Source: Actinomadura madurae (GTDB lineage: Bacteria > Actinomycetota > Actinomycetes > Streptosporangiales > Streptosporangiaceae). From it: a DNA stretch of 64,000 nucleotides. This document shows, one piece after another, positions 1-8,091 of this stretch. The DNA lies in the NCBI RefSeq assembly GCF_900115095.1, contig NZ_FOVH01000002.1, forward strand, positions 372,001 through 436,000. The letters are read 5' to 3'. The notes under the pieces are model-generated. The model was given only the letters and a program-made list of their open reading frames with translations, ran no database searches and had not been told where the DNA came from. The translations under genes were made by a program, and so were the position numbers. Numbering within the stretch: the first letter of the stretch is position 1; each line of letters starts with the position of its first letter.

Positions 1-290
1 CGCACGTCTGGCTCGACGACGGCAGGCCGGTGCTCGACGTCCTCGGGCCCGACTTCACCCTGCTGCGGACCGACCGCACCGCCGGCGTGCGGCAGTGGGC
101 CGACGCGGCAGGCGAGCTGGGGATCCCCCTCACCACGGTCGACCTCCCGGGGGACTGCGCCGGGCGCTATCCCACCCCGCTCCTGCTCGTGCGCCCGGAC
201 CAGCACGTCGCCTGGATGGGCGGGGCGGACGCCCGTCCTGAAGAGCTCTTGCGGACAGTCACCGGGCGGGTCGCCGCCCGCCAAGGGTAG
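1..290 (+). CDS. FAD-dependent aromatic hydroxylase, C-terminal fragment
   Basis: The reading frame is open from the window edge (first full codon at base 3) to a TAG at 288-290, so only the last 95 or so residues are visible. They match the thioredoxin-like C-terminal domain of PheA/TfdB/MhpA-type flavoprotein monooxygenases. Visible hallmarks are LDVLGPDFTLLR at the start of the domain and the near-terminal LLLVRPDQHVAWMGG. In this family the N-terminal part (upstream of the window) binds FAD and NADPH and hydroxylates phenolic or aromatic substrates; the tail mainly aids assembly. The gene sits 21 bp before the hydantoinase-type subunit and is probably in its operon, suggesting an aromatic catabolic pathway. 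The substrate cannot be told. Confidence 0.8.
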   Translation, partial: HVWLDDGRPVLDVLGPDFTLLRTDRTAGVRQWADAAGELGIPLTTVDLPGDCAGRYPTPLLLVRPDQHVAWMGGADARPEELLRTVTGRVAARQG

Positions 291-311
291 AACGATCACC
301 AGGAGAAGCAC

Positions 312-2414
312 ATGGCATACGCACTGGGCGTCGACGTCGGGGGCACCTTCACCGACGCCGTCGCCTCGGACGGGGCCGGCCGGATCGTGTCGGCCAAGAC
401 TCCGACGACCCCGCCGAACCGCGAGGCCGGTGTCATGAACGCGATCGAGGGCCTCGCCGGCGAGCTCGGCATCACCGTCGCCGAACTGCTCTCGCAGACG
501 GACTACATCGCCCACGGCACGACGGCGTCGATCAACGCCCTCGTCCAGGGGACGGTGGCAGACGTCGGGCTCATCGCCACGAAGGGCCATCGGGACGCGA
601 TCTACATCATGAACGCCGAGGGCCGCACGCTCGGCCGGTCGGCCCACGAGATCCAGGACACGCTCCGGCAGCGCAAGCCCGCGCCGCTGATCCCGAAGTA
701 CCGGGCCCTGGAGGTCACCGAGCGGATCGACCACGCCGGCAAGGTGCTGGTCCCGCTCGACGAGGACGAGGTCCGCCGGGTCGCGCGGTCCCTCGTGGAG
801 CAGGGGGTCGAGGCGATCGCCGTCTGCCTGCTGTGGTCGTTCAAGAACGGAGCCCACGAGCAGCGCGTCCGCGAGCTGATCCACGAGATCGCGCCGGACC
901 TGTACGTCACGCTCTCCTCGGAGGTCAGCCCGCGCATCCGCGAGTTCGCGCGGACCTCGACGACGGTCATGAACGCACAGGTGGGGCCGCGGCTCCGCAC
1001 CTACCTGACCCCGCTGCAGAGGCATTTGGAGGAGGGCGGGCTCAAGGGGCCACTGCTGGTCATGCAGAGCGAGGGCGGCACCATCACCGCCGACCGGGCT
1101 CCGGAGCACGCCATCACCACGGTCGGTTCCGTGCTGTCCGGCGGGGTGATCGGCGGGATGCGCCTGGCCGGGCAGCTCGGGCACCGCAACATCATCACCA
1201 CCGACGTCGGCGGCACGACCTTCCTCGCGGGACTGATCGTCGACGGGGAGCCGGTGATGGCGCCGGGGTCCATCGTGAACCAGTTCCCGATCAACGCGGC
1301 GACCATCCGCGTGCACACCATCGGATCGGGCGGCGGGGCACTCGCCTCCGTGGACGCCGGCGGTAACCTGCGCCTCGGCCCGCAGAGCGCCGAGGCCGTC
1401 CCCGGCCCCGCCTGCTACGGCAACGGCGGCACGCGGCCCACGAACACCGACGCCAACCTGGTCCTCGGCATCCTGAGCGAGCGCGGCCTGCTCGGCGGAC
1501 GCCAACCGCTCCGGTCCGACCTGGCGCGGGAGGCCATCCGCGAGCATGTGGCCGAGCCGCTCGGCCTGACGGTCGAAGAGGCGGCCATCGCCATCCACGA
1601 GGTCCAGAACGCGCAGGCGGGGGACCTCCTGCGCCGGGCCGTCGTGCAGGCCGGCCACGACCCCCGGGACTTCGTCGCCTACGCCTTCGGCGGCGCCGGA
1701 CCCGCCCACTGCGCCGGCTACTGCCGGGACCTCGGGGTGAGCGAGGTCGTCGTGCCGCTCGGTCCCGTCGCGTCCGCCTTCTCGGCGTTCGGGCTCGCGG
1801 CGTCGGACGTCGCGCTGAGCGCGGAGCTCTCCGATCCCTCCCCCTTCCCCGTCGACCGGACGGTGCTCGGGGCGCACTACTCCCGGCTGGAGGCCGAACT
1901 GCGGGGCGCGCTCGACCGGCAGGAGGTGAAGTTCCACGACGTGACGCTGCAGCGCGAGGTCGACCTGCGCTACTCGATGCAGGTCACCGAGCTCGCGACG
2001 CCCGTCCCGGACGCGGAGTTCTCCGAGCGCACCGGCGAGGAGATCCTCCAGCGCTTCGAGGAGCAGTACGAGCGCATCAACGGCAGCGGTGCCGGCTACC
2101 GCGAGGCGGGCGTGCAAGCGATCACCTACCGCGTGCGGGCCAAGGCGGGCCTCGGCTTCCCGGTCGTGCTGCCCGAGGTTCCGGAGTCCGACGGACCGGA
2201 CCCCGCGGCGGCCCTGCTCGGGGAGCGCTCCGTCTGCCTCGACTCGCAGATCGGCTTCGAGACGACCCCCGTCTACGACTACGCCCGGCTGCGCGCGGGC
2301 CATGAGCTCGTCGGACCGGCGATCGTCGAGGTGCCGACCACGGTGGTCGTGGTCCCCGCCGGGGTCACCGGCCGCGTCGACCGCCTCGGCAACCTCGTGC
2401 TGAGCTACCAGTGA
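312..2414 (+). CDS. Hydantoinase A / acetone-carboxylase beta-type subunit
   Basis: A 700-residue protein of the HyuA/oxoprolinase family, full length for that family. An ATG preceded by AGGAGAAG fixes the start. The N-terminal GVDVGGTFTDAV is the phosphate-binding loop of the ASKHA ATPase fold, and a second conserved stretch, TTDVGGTTFLAGL, lies near residue 297. Members hydrolyse ATP to activate a carbonyl or amide substrate: hydantoins, 5-oxoproline, or ketones in acetone and acetophenone carboxylases. The stop overlaps the region of the next gene's start, so the two are co-translated. The partner carries an acetone-carboxylase gamma-like zinc domain and the upstream gene is an aromatic hydroxylase. 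I therefore favour a ketone or aromatic carboxylase over a hydantoinase, but this is inference. Confidence 0.9.
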   Translation: MAYALGVDVGGTFTDAVASDGAGRIVSAKTPTTPPNREAGVMNAIEGLAGELGITVAELLSQTDYIAHGTTASINALVQGTVADVGLIATKGHRDAIYIMNAEGRTLGRSAHEIQDTLRQRKPAPLIPKYRALEVTERIDHAGKVLVPLDEDEVRRVARSLVEQGVEAIAVCLLWSFKNGAHEQRVRELIHEIAPDLYVTLSSEVSPRIREFARTSTTVMNAQVGPRLRTYLTPLQRHLEEGGLKGPLLVMQSEGGTITADRAPEHAITTVGSVLSGGVIGGMRLAGQLGHRNIITTDVGGTTFLAGLIVDGEPVMAPGSIVNQFPINAATIRVHTIGSGGGALASVDAGGNLRLGPQSAEAVPGPACYGNGGTRPTNTDANLVLGILSERGLLGGRQPLRSDLAREAIREHVAEPLGLTVEEAAIAIHEVQNAQAGDLLRRAVVQAGHDPRDFVAYAFGGAGPAHCAGYCRDLGVSEVVVPLGPVASAFSAFGLAASDVALSAELSDPSPFPVDRTVLGAHYSRLEAELRGALDRQEVKFHDVTLQREVDLRYSMQVTELATPVPDAEFSERTGEEILQRFEEQYERINGSGAGYREAGVQAITYRVRAKAGLGFPVVLPEVPESDGPDPAAALLGERSVCLDSQIGFETTPVYDYARLRAGHELVGPAIVEVPTTVVVVPAGVTGRVDRLGNLVLSYQ

Positions 2415-2425
2415 GGACGGCTTCC

Positions 2426-4750
2426 ATGACATCCACGATCCCCGGGGCGGACGAGTTCACCAGCAGGCCCCTTCCCCGTGCGGAACTGCTGCGCCAGATC
2501 TCCCCCGCGCTGCCGCTGCACGACGTCGACGACGACCGGGCGGACCGGGTCGACGCCCTGACCTACGAGGTCGTCCGGCACCGGCTCTGGGCGATCACCC
2601 AGGAGATGGGGGAGACGCTGCGGCGGATGTCGGGCTCGCACGTCGTCACCGAGTCCAACGACTTCAACTTCTCCATCTGCGACGAGCTCGGCGAGCAGGT
2701 CCAGGTCGGCACCTACAACATCGGCCTGATCGGCTCCATGGACCTGGCCATCACGTGGACGTTGCGCAACCGCGGCGACAACCCCGGGATCGGCGAGGGC
2801 GACATGTTCCTGTGCAACGACCCGTGGATCGGCGGCGGACTGCACCAGAACGACGCCGCGATCCTGGCGCCGATCTTCCATGACGGCAGGCTGTTCGGCT
2901 GGACGACGGCCATCGCGCACCAGGTCGACCTGGGCGGACCGCGCCCGGGCTCCTTCAGCCCGTCGGCTCGGGACGTGTTCGGCGAGGCGCTCCCGACGCC
3001 GCCGATGAAGGTCGTCCGGGACGGGGTGCTGCAGCGGGACGTCGCCGACGCCTGGGTCCGGCGCTCGCGGCTCCCGCACCTGGTGGGGCTCGACCTGCGG
3101 GCCAAGATCGCAGCGAACAAGAACGCGGCCGAGCAGATCCTCCGGCTCATCGCCAAGTACGGCGCGGACACCGTCAAGATCGTGATGCGCCGGATGATGG
3201 ACGACGCCGAGCGCCGGCTGCGGGCCAAGCTCGCCACCCTGCCGGACGGGACCTGGACCGCGGTCGGCTACCAGGAGCAGTCGCGGACCGGCGACCGCGA
3301 CCTGCACCCGATCAAGGTCGCGATGACCAAGGAGGACGACCGGCTCGTCTTCGACTTCCGCGGAACCGCCGGGCAGACCGGCGTCATCAACTGCCCCTAC
3401 CCGGGACTGCGCGCCGGGATCGTCTTCACGATGCTGCCCCTGCTGGCCGGGGACATCCCGTGGGCCGCCGGCGGGCTGATGCGCTGCTTCGAGATCGTCA
3501 CCGACGAGGACACCATCACCAACGCGTCCTTCCCGGCCGCGGTCGGGAAGGGGCCCTTCGGCCCCGCGTGGGGATCGGGCAACCTCGTCGCCGAGGTACT
3601 CGCCAAGATGCTCGACGCCGAACCCGGCCACCGCGGTGACGTGCAGTCGATCTGCAACGGCACCACCGACCTGTGCGTGGTGTCCGGGGTGGACGTCCGA
3701 GGCGGTGGGAGCAAGGGCTTCGTGTCGCCCGTCTTCGACGTCATGGCCGGCGGATACGGTGCGCAGGTGTACCACGACGGTGTCGACACCGGCGGCCGGC
3801 TCATCATCCCCTCGGCGCGGGCACCTGACGTCGAGATGACCGAGTACCTCTACCCTCTCGTGGCCCTGTGGCGCCGCGAGCAGACCGACTCCGGCGGGCC
3901 GGGCCGGCAGCGGGGCGGGATGAGCGGCTCGGTCTGCTACGTGCAGCACCCGGACCAGAAGGGGACGATGCACCTGGTGGTCTCCGGAACCGGCAAGGTC
4001 GCCAACCAGAACGTCGGCCTGGCCGGCGGCTATCCGGGCAACTCCCAGCTCGACCTGGTGGTGCGCGGCATCGACGTGCCGCAGCTCGCCGGTGCGTCCG
4101 CCATCCCCGCCGATCTGGACGAACTCGGCGGCGAGAGCGAGGTGCTCCCCTGCGAGGGGGAGTCGGCCTTCGACCCCGGCGACGCGCTCTACCTGCACTG
4201 GCAGGCGGGCGGCGGGTACGGAGACCCCCTGCTCCGCCCGGCCGGGAACGTGCGCGACGACGTCCGGCAGGCCCGGGTCTCGGCAGCGGCCGCGCGGGAC
4301 GTCTACGGCGTCGTCTTCAGGGAGGACGGTGAGGTGGACGTGACCGCGACCGACGAGGCGCGCCGGAAGATCCGGCACCGGCGCGCGTCCGGTGCCGGAC
4401 TGCCGGGCGCGGAGCCCGAGCCGATCGGCACCCTGGATCTGGCGGGGATGCGCCGGCTCGACGACAACCTCGCCGTCCTGGAGACGGCGGAGGGCGGGGT
4501 GGTCGTGTGCGTCCACTGCGGCACCCGCATCGGGCCGCTGGCCCGCGGCGCGTTCGTCGCGGCCCTGGCGCGCCGCGACGCGCACCCGACCGAAGCGGGT
4601 CCGCACATCTGGCACGACCCGTCGGAGTACGTCGACGCGGAGGTGGTCTTCCGGCAGCTCTTCTGCCCGGGCTGCCTGACCGCGGTCAACTCCCGCGTCG
4701 TCCCCGCCGACCATCCGCTCCCCCAAGACGAGTACCGGAACTGGGCCTGA
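2426..4750 (+). CDS. Hydantoinase B subunit fused to acetone-carboxylase gamma-like zinc domain
   Basis: A HyuB-family catalytic subunit of 774 residues. Residues from about 40 to 600 are the HyuB fold, with TYEVVRHRLWAITQEMGETL near the start, GDMFLCNDPWIGGGLHQND, and a late glycine-rich segment GLAGGYPGN. The last 83 residues are an extra domain with two cysteine pairs, CVHC (about 695-698) and CPGC (about 747-750), followed by LTAVNSRV. This resembles the small gamma subunit of acetone-type carboxylases, here fused instead of separate. I chose the ATG at 2426 because GAGGAC lies ahead of it; a GTG at 2411 that overlaps the hyuA stop is an alternative. It works with hyuA as an ATP-dependent carboxylase or amidohydrolase. 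A stand-alone relative of the zinc domain is encoded at 10649-10942. Confidence 0.87.
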   Translation: MTSTIPGADEFTSRPLPRAELLRQISPALPLHDVDDDRADRVDALTYEVVRHRLWAITQEMGETLRRMSGSHVVTESNDFNFSICDELGEQVQVGTYNIGLIGSMDLAITWTLRNRGDNPGIGEGDMFLCNDPWIGGGLHQNDAAILAPIFHDGRLFGWTTAIAHQVDLGGPRPGSFSPSARDVFGEALPTPPMKVVRDGVLQRDVADAWVRRSRLPHLVGLDLRAKIAANKNAAEQILRLIAKYGADTVKIVMRRMMDDAERRLRAKLATLPDGTWTAVGYQEQSRTGDRDLHPIKVAMTKEDDRLVFDFRGTAGQTGVINCPYPGLRAGIVFTMLPLLAGDIPWAAGGLMRCFEIVTDEDTITNASFPAAVGKGPFGPAWGSGNLVAEVLAKMLDAEPGHRGDVQSICNGTTDLCVVSGVDVRGGGSKGFVSPVFDVMAGGYGAQVYHDGVDTGGRLIIPSARAPDVEMTEYLYPLVALWRREQTDSGGPGRQRGGMSGSVCYVQHPDQKGTMHLVVSGTGKVANQNVGLAGGYPGNSQLDLVVRGIDVPQLAGASAIPADLDELGGESEVLPCEGESAFDPGDALYLHWQAGGGYGDPLLRPAGNVRDDVRQARVSAAAARDVYGVVFREDGEVDVTATDEARRKIRHRRASGAGLPGAEPEPIGTLDLAGMRRLDDNLAVLETAEGGVVVCVHCGTRIGPLARGAFVAALARRDAHPTEAGPHIWHDPSEYVDAEVVFRQLFCPGCLTAVNSRVVPADHPLPQDEYRNWA

Positions 4751-4829
4751 CCCAGGACCGCGGCGCGCCGCCCTGCCGAATGATCTTTCAAGAACGGAGG
4801 TTCTCGCTGATCGACCGGCGATGTCGCCG

Positions 4830-5142
4830 CCTCCGCTCGGCGGCGCGCCCGGATGCGGATGGTCGGGGCCGGAGTATTCGGAGGCGGCGTTCAGGAACGC
4901 GCATCCCCGGAACCCGGGGGACCGGATGTCCTGCGCGATGGACTCGCTGAGGGCCCGGACGGTGCCGGCCGCCGGCAGCCCGCGGGAGACGGCGTCGTCC
5001 GCCTGAGCGCGCGTGGCCCGGTCGACCTCGCTCAGATAGGCGAGGACGAGGTCCTCCTTGCCGGGAAGTAGCGGCCCGCGTCACCTGCGCCTCGGCGACG
5101 ATCCGGTCGATCCCGACCGAGTGGATCCCTCCGTACCGACGC
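4830..5142 (-). pseudogene. Broken TetR-family regulator
   Basis: Translating the minus strand gives the helix-turn-helix segment GIHSVGIDRIVAEAQVTRA in one frame and then, in another frame, LPGKEDLVLAYLSEVDRA followed by GCAFLNAASEYSGPDHP. Together these are the usual TetR core (HTH, then the Y-x-H-F-P-x-K-E-D-L recognition helix end, then the start of the ligand domain). The joint near 5075 has lost a few bases, which shifts the frame. The first roughly 20 residues and most of the ligand-binding domain are also missing. No intact start or stop fits. It faces away from the membrane-protein gene at 5197, so it was probably that gene's divergent repressor. Confidence 0.75.
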
Positions 5143-5158
5143 TGCCGTGCAATAGACA

Positions 5159-5166
5159 GAACGTTC
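5159..5166. promoter_or_regulatory. Palindrome GAACGTTC between broken tetR and membrane gene
   Basis: The 8-bp palindrome GAACGTTC lies inside AGAACGTTCGTTTT, 30 bp before the GTG of the DUF308-like gene and just upstream of the broken TetR gene. Its place and its ACGTTCGT core suit a TetR-type operator left behind by the decayed repressor. This is inferred from position and symmetry only. Confidence 0.35.
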
Positions 5167-5196
5167 GTTTTACCTCCTAGGTCGAAAGGGACCACT

Positions 5197-5772
5197 GTGA
5201 CCACCATCGCTTCGAACAGCATCGCCGGGACTGCTTTCAGCCTGCGGCGGCTGTACTTCGCCCGCTTCGGATTCGCCGTTGTCTGGGCCCTCGTGATGTT
5301 CACGACCGCCTCGGATCTGGGTCCGCTCGCGGTCACCCTGCTCGTGCTGTATCCGCTGTTCGACACGGCCGCCGCAATCGTCGACGCCCGCGCGTCGCGC
5401 CGCACCGGCTCGCCCGTGCTGCTGTACGTGAACATCGCGGTCAGCCTGCTCACCGCGGTCGGCGTGGCCGCCGCCTGCGCGTCCGGCATCCCGGCGGTCC
5501 TGCGCGTGTGGGGCGCCTGGGCGGTCGTGGCCGGGCTGGTCCAGCTGATCGTGGGCGTCACCCGCCGCACGATGGGCGGCCAGTGGCCGATGATCATCAG
5601 CGGTGCCGTCTCCGTGCTCGCCGGCGGCTCGTTCATCGTCGGTGCCTCCGCGGATGACCCGACGCTGACCAACGCGGCCGGTTACGCCATTCCCGGCGGC
5701 ATCTTCTTCCTGATCTCGGCGATCCGTCTCGGCCGGGCCGCGAACGGGGGCCGGCACAGCGTCAACCCCTGA
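5197..5772 (+). CDS. DUF308/HdeD-like integral membrane protein
   Basis: A 191-residue, very hydrophobic protein with about six predicted membrane segments, including FARFGFAVVWALVMF, VTLLVLYPLFDTAAAIV, LLYVNIAVSLLTAVGVAAA and WAVVAGLVQLIVGVTRR. The conserved-looking RRTMGGQWPMIISG motif before the fifth segment is typical of small DUF308/HdeD-like membrane proteins. Their function is unknown; some are linked to acid or general stress. The GTG start follows GAAAGGGACC at a suitable distance. It lies between two broken genes, so it may be a survivor of a partly deleted segment. Confidence 0.75.
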   Translation: MTTIASNSIAGTAFSLRRLYFARFGFAVVWALVMFTTASDLGPLAVTLLVLYPLFDTAAAIVDARASRRTGSPVLLYVNIAVSLLTAVGVAAACASGIPAVLRVWGAWAVVAGLVQLIVGVTRRTMGGQWPMIISGAVSVLAGGSFIVGASADDPTLTNAAGYAIPGGIFFLISAIRLGRAANGGRHSVNP

Positions 5773-5824
5773 ACGGCCGAGGATCCGGAACCGCTGCCGG
5801 GCGGGCAGGCCATGACCCCGTACG

Positions 5825-6138
5825 TGAACGGGCCGTCCAGGCCGTCCTCGGCGGGATCGGTGACGGACGCCTGGTGCCTGGCTCACGGTCGATGACACCC
5901 TGCGGGTCGTCGGGGAGGACGGGCACCGATCGGCGACGGGTGGCTGTACGCCGCCGGTGAGGACCGGAAGGTCATCGTCGGTTTCACGCTCGCCGGTCCC
6001 GAGGTCGCCGAACTGCTACAGGCGGCGACGATCGCGGTCGTCGGCGGGATCCCGCTGGACCGGCTGTGGCGCGCTGTTGCGGCCTACCCCACCGTCAGCG
6101 AGGTGTGGCTCCGGCTGCTTGAGGCCTACGGCCGCTGA
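5825..6138 (+). pseudogene. Gutted pyridine nucleotide-disulfide oxidoreductase (MerA-like)
   Basis: The last frame before the TGA at 6136-6138 reads KVIVGFTLAGPEVAELLQAA and then PLDRLWRAVAAYPTVSEVWL. This is the C-terminal end of the dimerisation domain of mercuric-reductase-like flavoproteins. About 100 bp upstream, in another frame, WLTVDDTLRVVGEDG followed by GDGWLYAAGE matches the FAD-domain segment that normally sits some 100 residues earlier. The intervening dimerisation-domain start, all of the N-terminal FAD/NAD domains and the redox CxxxxC motif are missing. It is therefore a remnant with internal deletion and frameshift, not a gene. The left edge is approximate. Confidence 0.75.
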
Positions 6139-6773
6139 CCGGCTCCGGCGGAGCCGCGCTGCTCCGCAAGACCGCGGACCAGGGCGATGAACGGTGCGAC
6201 CTGCGAACTGTAGGTCAGACCGTCGAGGCTGTTGGTCGCAGACAGGCCGTCCGTCAGGGCCCGACCGAGCACGGCCAGTTGTTCGACGAGGGCCTCGTCG
6301 TCCTTGCCGCCATCCGGCGCGAAGATGGGCGTGAGCGCTTCCACCCAGGAAAGGTGAGCGTAGTCGCGGATGCGGCGCACGGTCTCCTGCACCGCCGCGG
6401 CGTCCTTGTGCGGGCCCACGCTGATGACAAGCAGGAGGCGAAGGTAGTCGGGCCTCTCGTCGAGGGACCTGCACGCCGCCGTGAACCATGCTTCGAGCCG
6501 TTCGAGCGGCGCGAGGTGGTCGAACGACGACGGGCTGGGGAACAGGGCGTGCAACTCCTCGAATGTGCGTTCGAGGAGAGACGCCAGAACGCCGAGCTTG
6601 TTTCCGAAGTGGTAGTAGATCGAGCTGGGCGGGAGCCCGGTCTGCGCGCACAGATCCGAAATGGCCATGCCGTCGTACCCTTTTTCGGCGATGAGGGCCC
6701 GCGCCGCGTTCAGGACGGCCGCGCGGCTGTTCTCACCGACGGTGGCCGTCGCAGAGCGGGATCCCCTCACCAT
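6126..6773 (-). CDS. TetR/AcrR-family transcriptional regulator
   Basis: A 215-residue repressor. The HTH is at residues 15-60: AVLNAARALIAEKGYDGMAI, then LCAQTGLPPSSIYYHFGNK. The rest is a helical ligand-binding domain with no family-specific signature I can name. I start at the ATG at 6773 (MVRGSRSATATV); an in-frame ATG ten codons earlier is possible. It lies 160 bp downstream of the binding-protein gene on the same strand and is the likely local regulator of the transporter operon. Its 3' end overlaps the end of the oxidoreductase remnant by 13 bp, tail to tail. Confidence 0.9.
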   Translation of the reverse strand: MVRGSRSATATVGENSRAAVLNAARALIAEKGYDGMAISDLCAQTGLPPSSIYYHFGNKLGVLASLLERTFEELHALFPSPSSFDHLAPLERLEAWFTAACRSLDERPDYLRLLLVISVGPHKDAAAVQETVRRIRDYAHLSWVEALTPIFAPDGGKDDEALVEQLAVLGRALTDGLSATNSLDGLTYSSQVAPFIALVRGLAEQRGSAGAGQRP

Positions 6774-6932
6774 GCGGCCATGATAGGGCCGCCCCGTCAC
6801 CACTGCCTACCGAGCTGATCGAGTGGTGCGCGCACTCCAGAGGCCGCTGGCACGGGAAGGGCGGCCTCCGCAGCGGGACCTTGCCGGGTGGCCGGGCCGA
6901 CCGTGGAAGGCCGTCCTCCGGTCGGGGTCACC

Positions 6933-8051
6933 CTATTTGCCCCACAGTGCCGTGAATCGACGTGCGGTGTCCGGATACGCGGCGAAGCCGCGCGCAGGAT
7001 CGAAGGTGACGTCCTCCGGGCGGAGGAATTGCTGCCCCAGCGCCTCGCCATTGAGCACGTTCTGCTGGAGCTTCTGCTTGATGATGAGGCGGGCGGCGGT
7101 GTCGATGGCCGTCCAGGCCAGGGTGTTGAGGTCCGCTCCCAACTCCACGGTCGTCTGCTTGTCCTTCAGATATTGCAGGTTGGTCGGCAGCGGGTTGGCG
7201 CCGACGATCTGAGTGTTCTGCAGATTCGCGACCTTGAGGCGGGCGGGCAGGCCGGTGGCGGCCGCCGACGACTGGAAGACGATCGCGTCGGTGTCCGGAT
7301 TCGCCCGCAGGTCACTCACGATGCGTTCGGGGGCCTTGTTGCCGACCTCGGCGATCGGGATTTGCACGACCCGGGCGGTGCAGGCTGGACACAGCTCTTT
7401 GAGCTCGGTCTCGAAGCCGCGCCGGACGGCGGTTCCATAGGCGAGCTCGTTGTGCACGTACAGCACCGCGTGGACCGCCTTGTCGTTGTTGGCGACCAGA
7501 TAGGCGGCCTGAAGCCGGCCCTGCTTTTCGAACGCCGCTGCACCGTTCGGCTGGATCAGCCCGGAATCGGGTCCGGCGACCGTGCCCAGGGAGACCACCG
7601 GGATACCGGCGGCCACGAGCTGCTTGCGCTGGTTGTCCCAGAGCGCCGGGTCGATGGCGGTGTTGATGACCGCGGCGGGACGTTGCTGGACGACCGTGCT
7701 GAAGGCGCTCTGCACACCGCTGGCCGACGTGCCCGCACGGACGGCGTACAGCGTGACGCCGAGTTCCTTGGCCGCGGGCTGCATCAACTTGTACATCAGC
7801 GACACCAGGGCATTGCCGTTGTCGACGTACGCGATGCGAGTGCCGGCCGGGACCGGCGCGGCGAGCTTTTCGGTGATGGGGAACTCGCTCGGCTTACCGA
7901 TGAGCGGCGTGACGATGGCCTGTGCCTTCTGCCGCGCACTGTCTGGAATGGCGGCGGACGCGTTGGTGCCGCTGCCGCCGCAGCCGGTCAGGAATGTGAA
8001 AGCCGCCAGCATGGCCGTGCTGCCGCCGAATGCGAGCATACGTGGTCTCAT
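6933..8051 (-). CDS. Sugar-type ABC transporter substrate-binding lipoprotein
   Basis: A 372-residue periplasmic-binding-protein type 1 (Peripla_BP_4) protein. The N-terminus MRPRMLAFGGSTAMLAAFTF ends in a lipobox LTGC, so it should be a lipid-anchored extracytoplasmic receptor. Family-type motifs include RIAYVDNGNALVSLMYKLMQ at the first strand and DTDAIVFQSSAAATGLPARL. The ATG at 8051 has AAGGA seven bases upstream. It is the fourth gene of an operon (gamma-like protein, ATPase, permease, receptor), with 40 bp separating it from the permease. The ligand is not recognisable. The operon's first gene hints at an aromatic or carbonyl compound instead of a sugar, but that is speculation. Confidence 0.88.
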   Translation of the reverse strand: MRPRMLAFGGSTAMLAAFTFLTGCGGSGTNASAAIPDSARQKAQAIVTPLIGKPSEFPITEKLAAPVPAGTRIAYVDNGNALVSLMYKLMQPAAKELGVTLYAVRAGTSASGVQSAFSTVVQQRPAAVINTAIDPALWDNQRKQLVAAGIPVVSLGTVAGPDSGLIQPNGAAAFEKQGRLQAAYLVANNDKAVHAVLYVHNELAYGTAVRRGFETELKELCPACTARVVQIPIAEVGNKAPERIVSDLRANPDTDAIVFQSSAAATGLPARLKVANLQNTQIVGANPLPTNLQYLKDKQTTVELGADLNTLAWTAIDTAARLIIKQKLQQNVLNGEALGQQFLRPEDVTFDPARGFAAYPDTARRFTALWGK

Positions 8052-8091
8052 GGTTGTTCCTTCGTTTCGGAGGAGGGGTGGAAGAGGGATG

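Noticed and set aside
2405..4726. A 773-codon open frame antisense to hyuB
   Set aside because: It is the mirror of a real gene in GC-rich DNA. Its translation is Arg/Pro/Val-rich with no motif, while the plus-strand protein is a clear HyuB.
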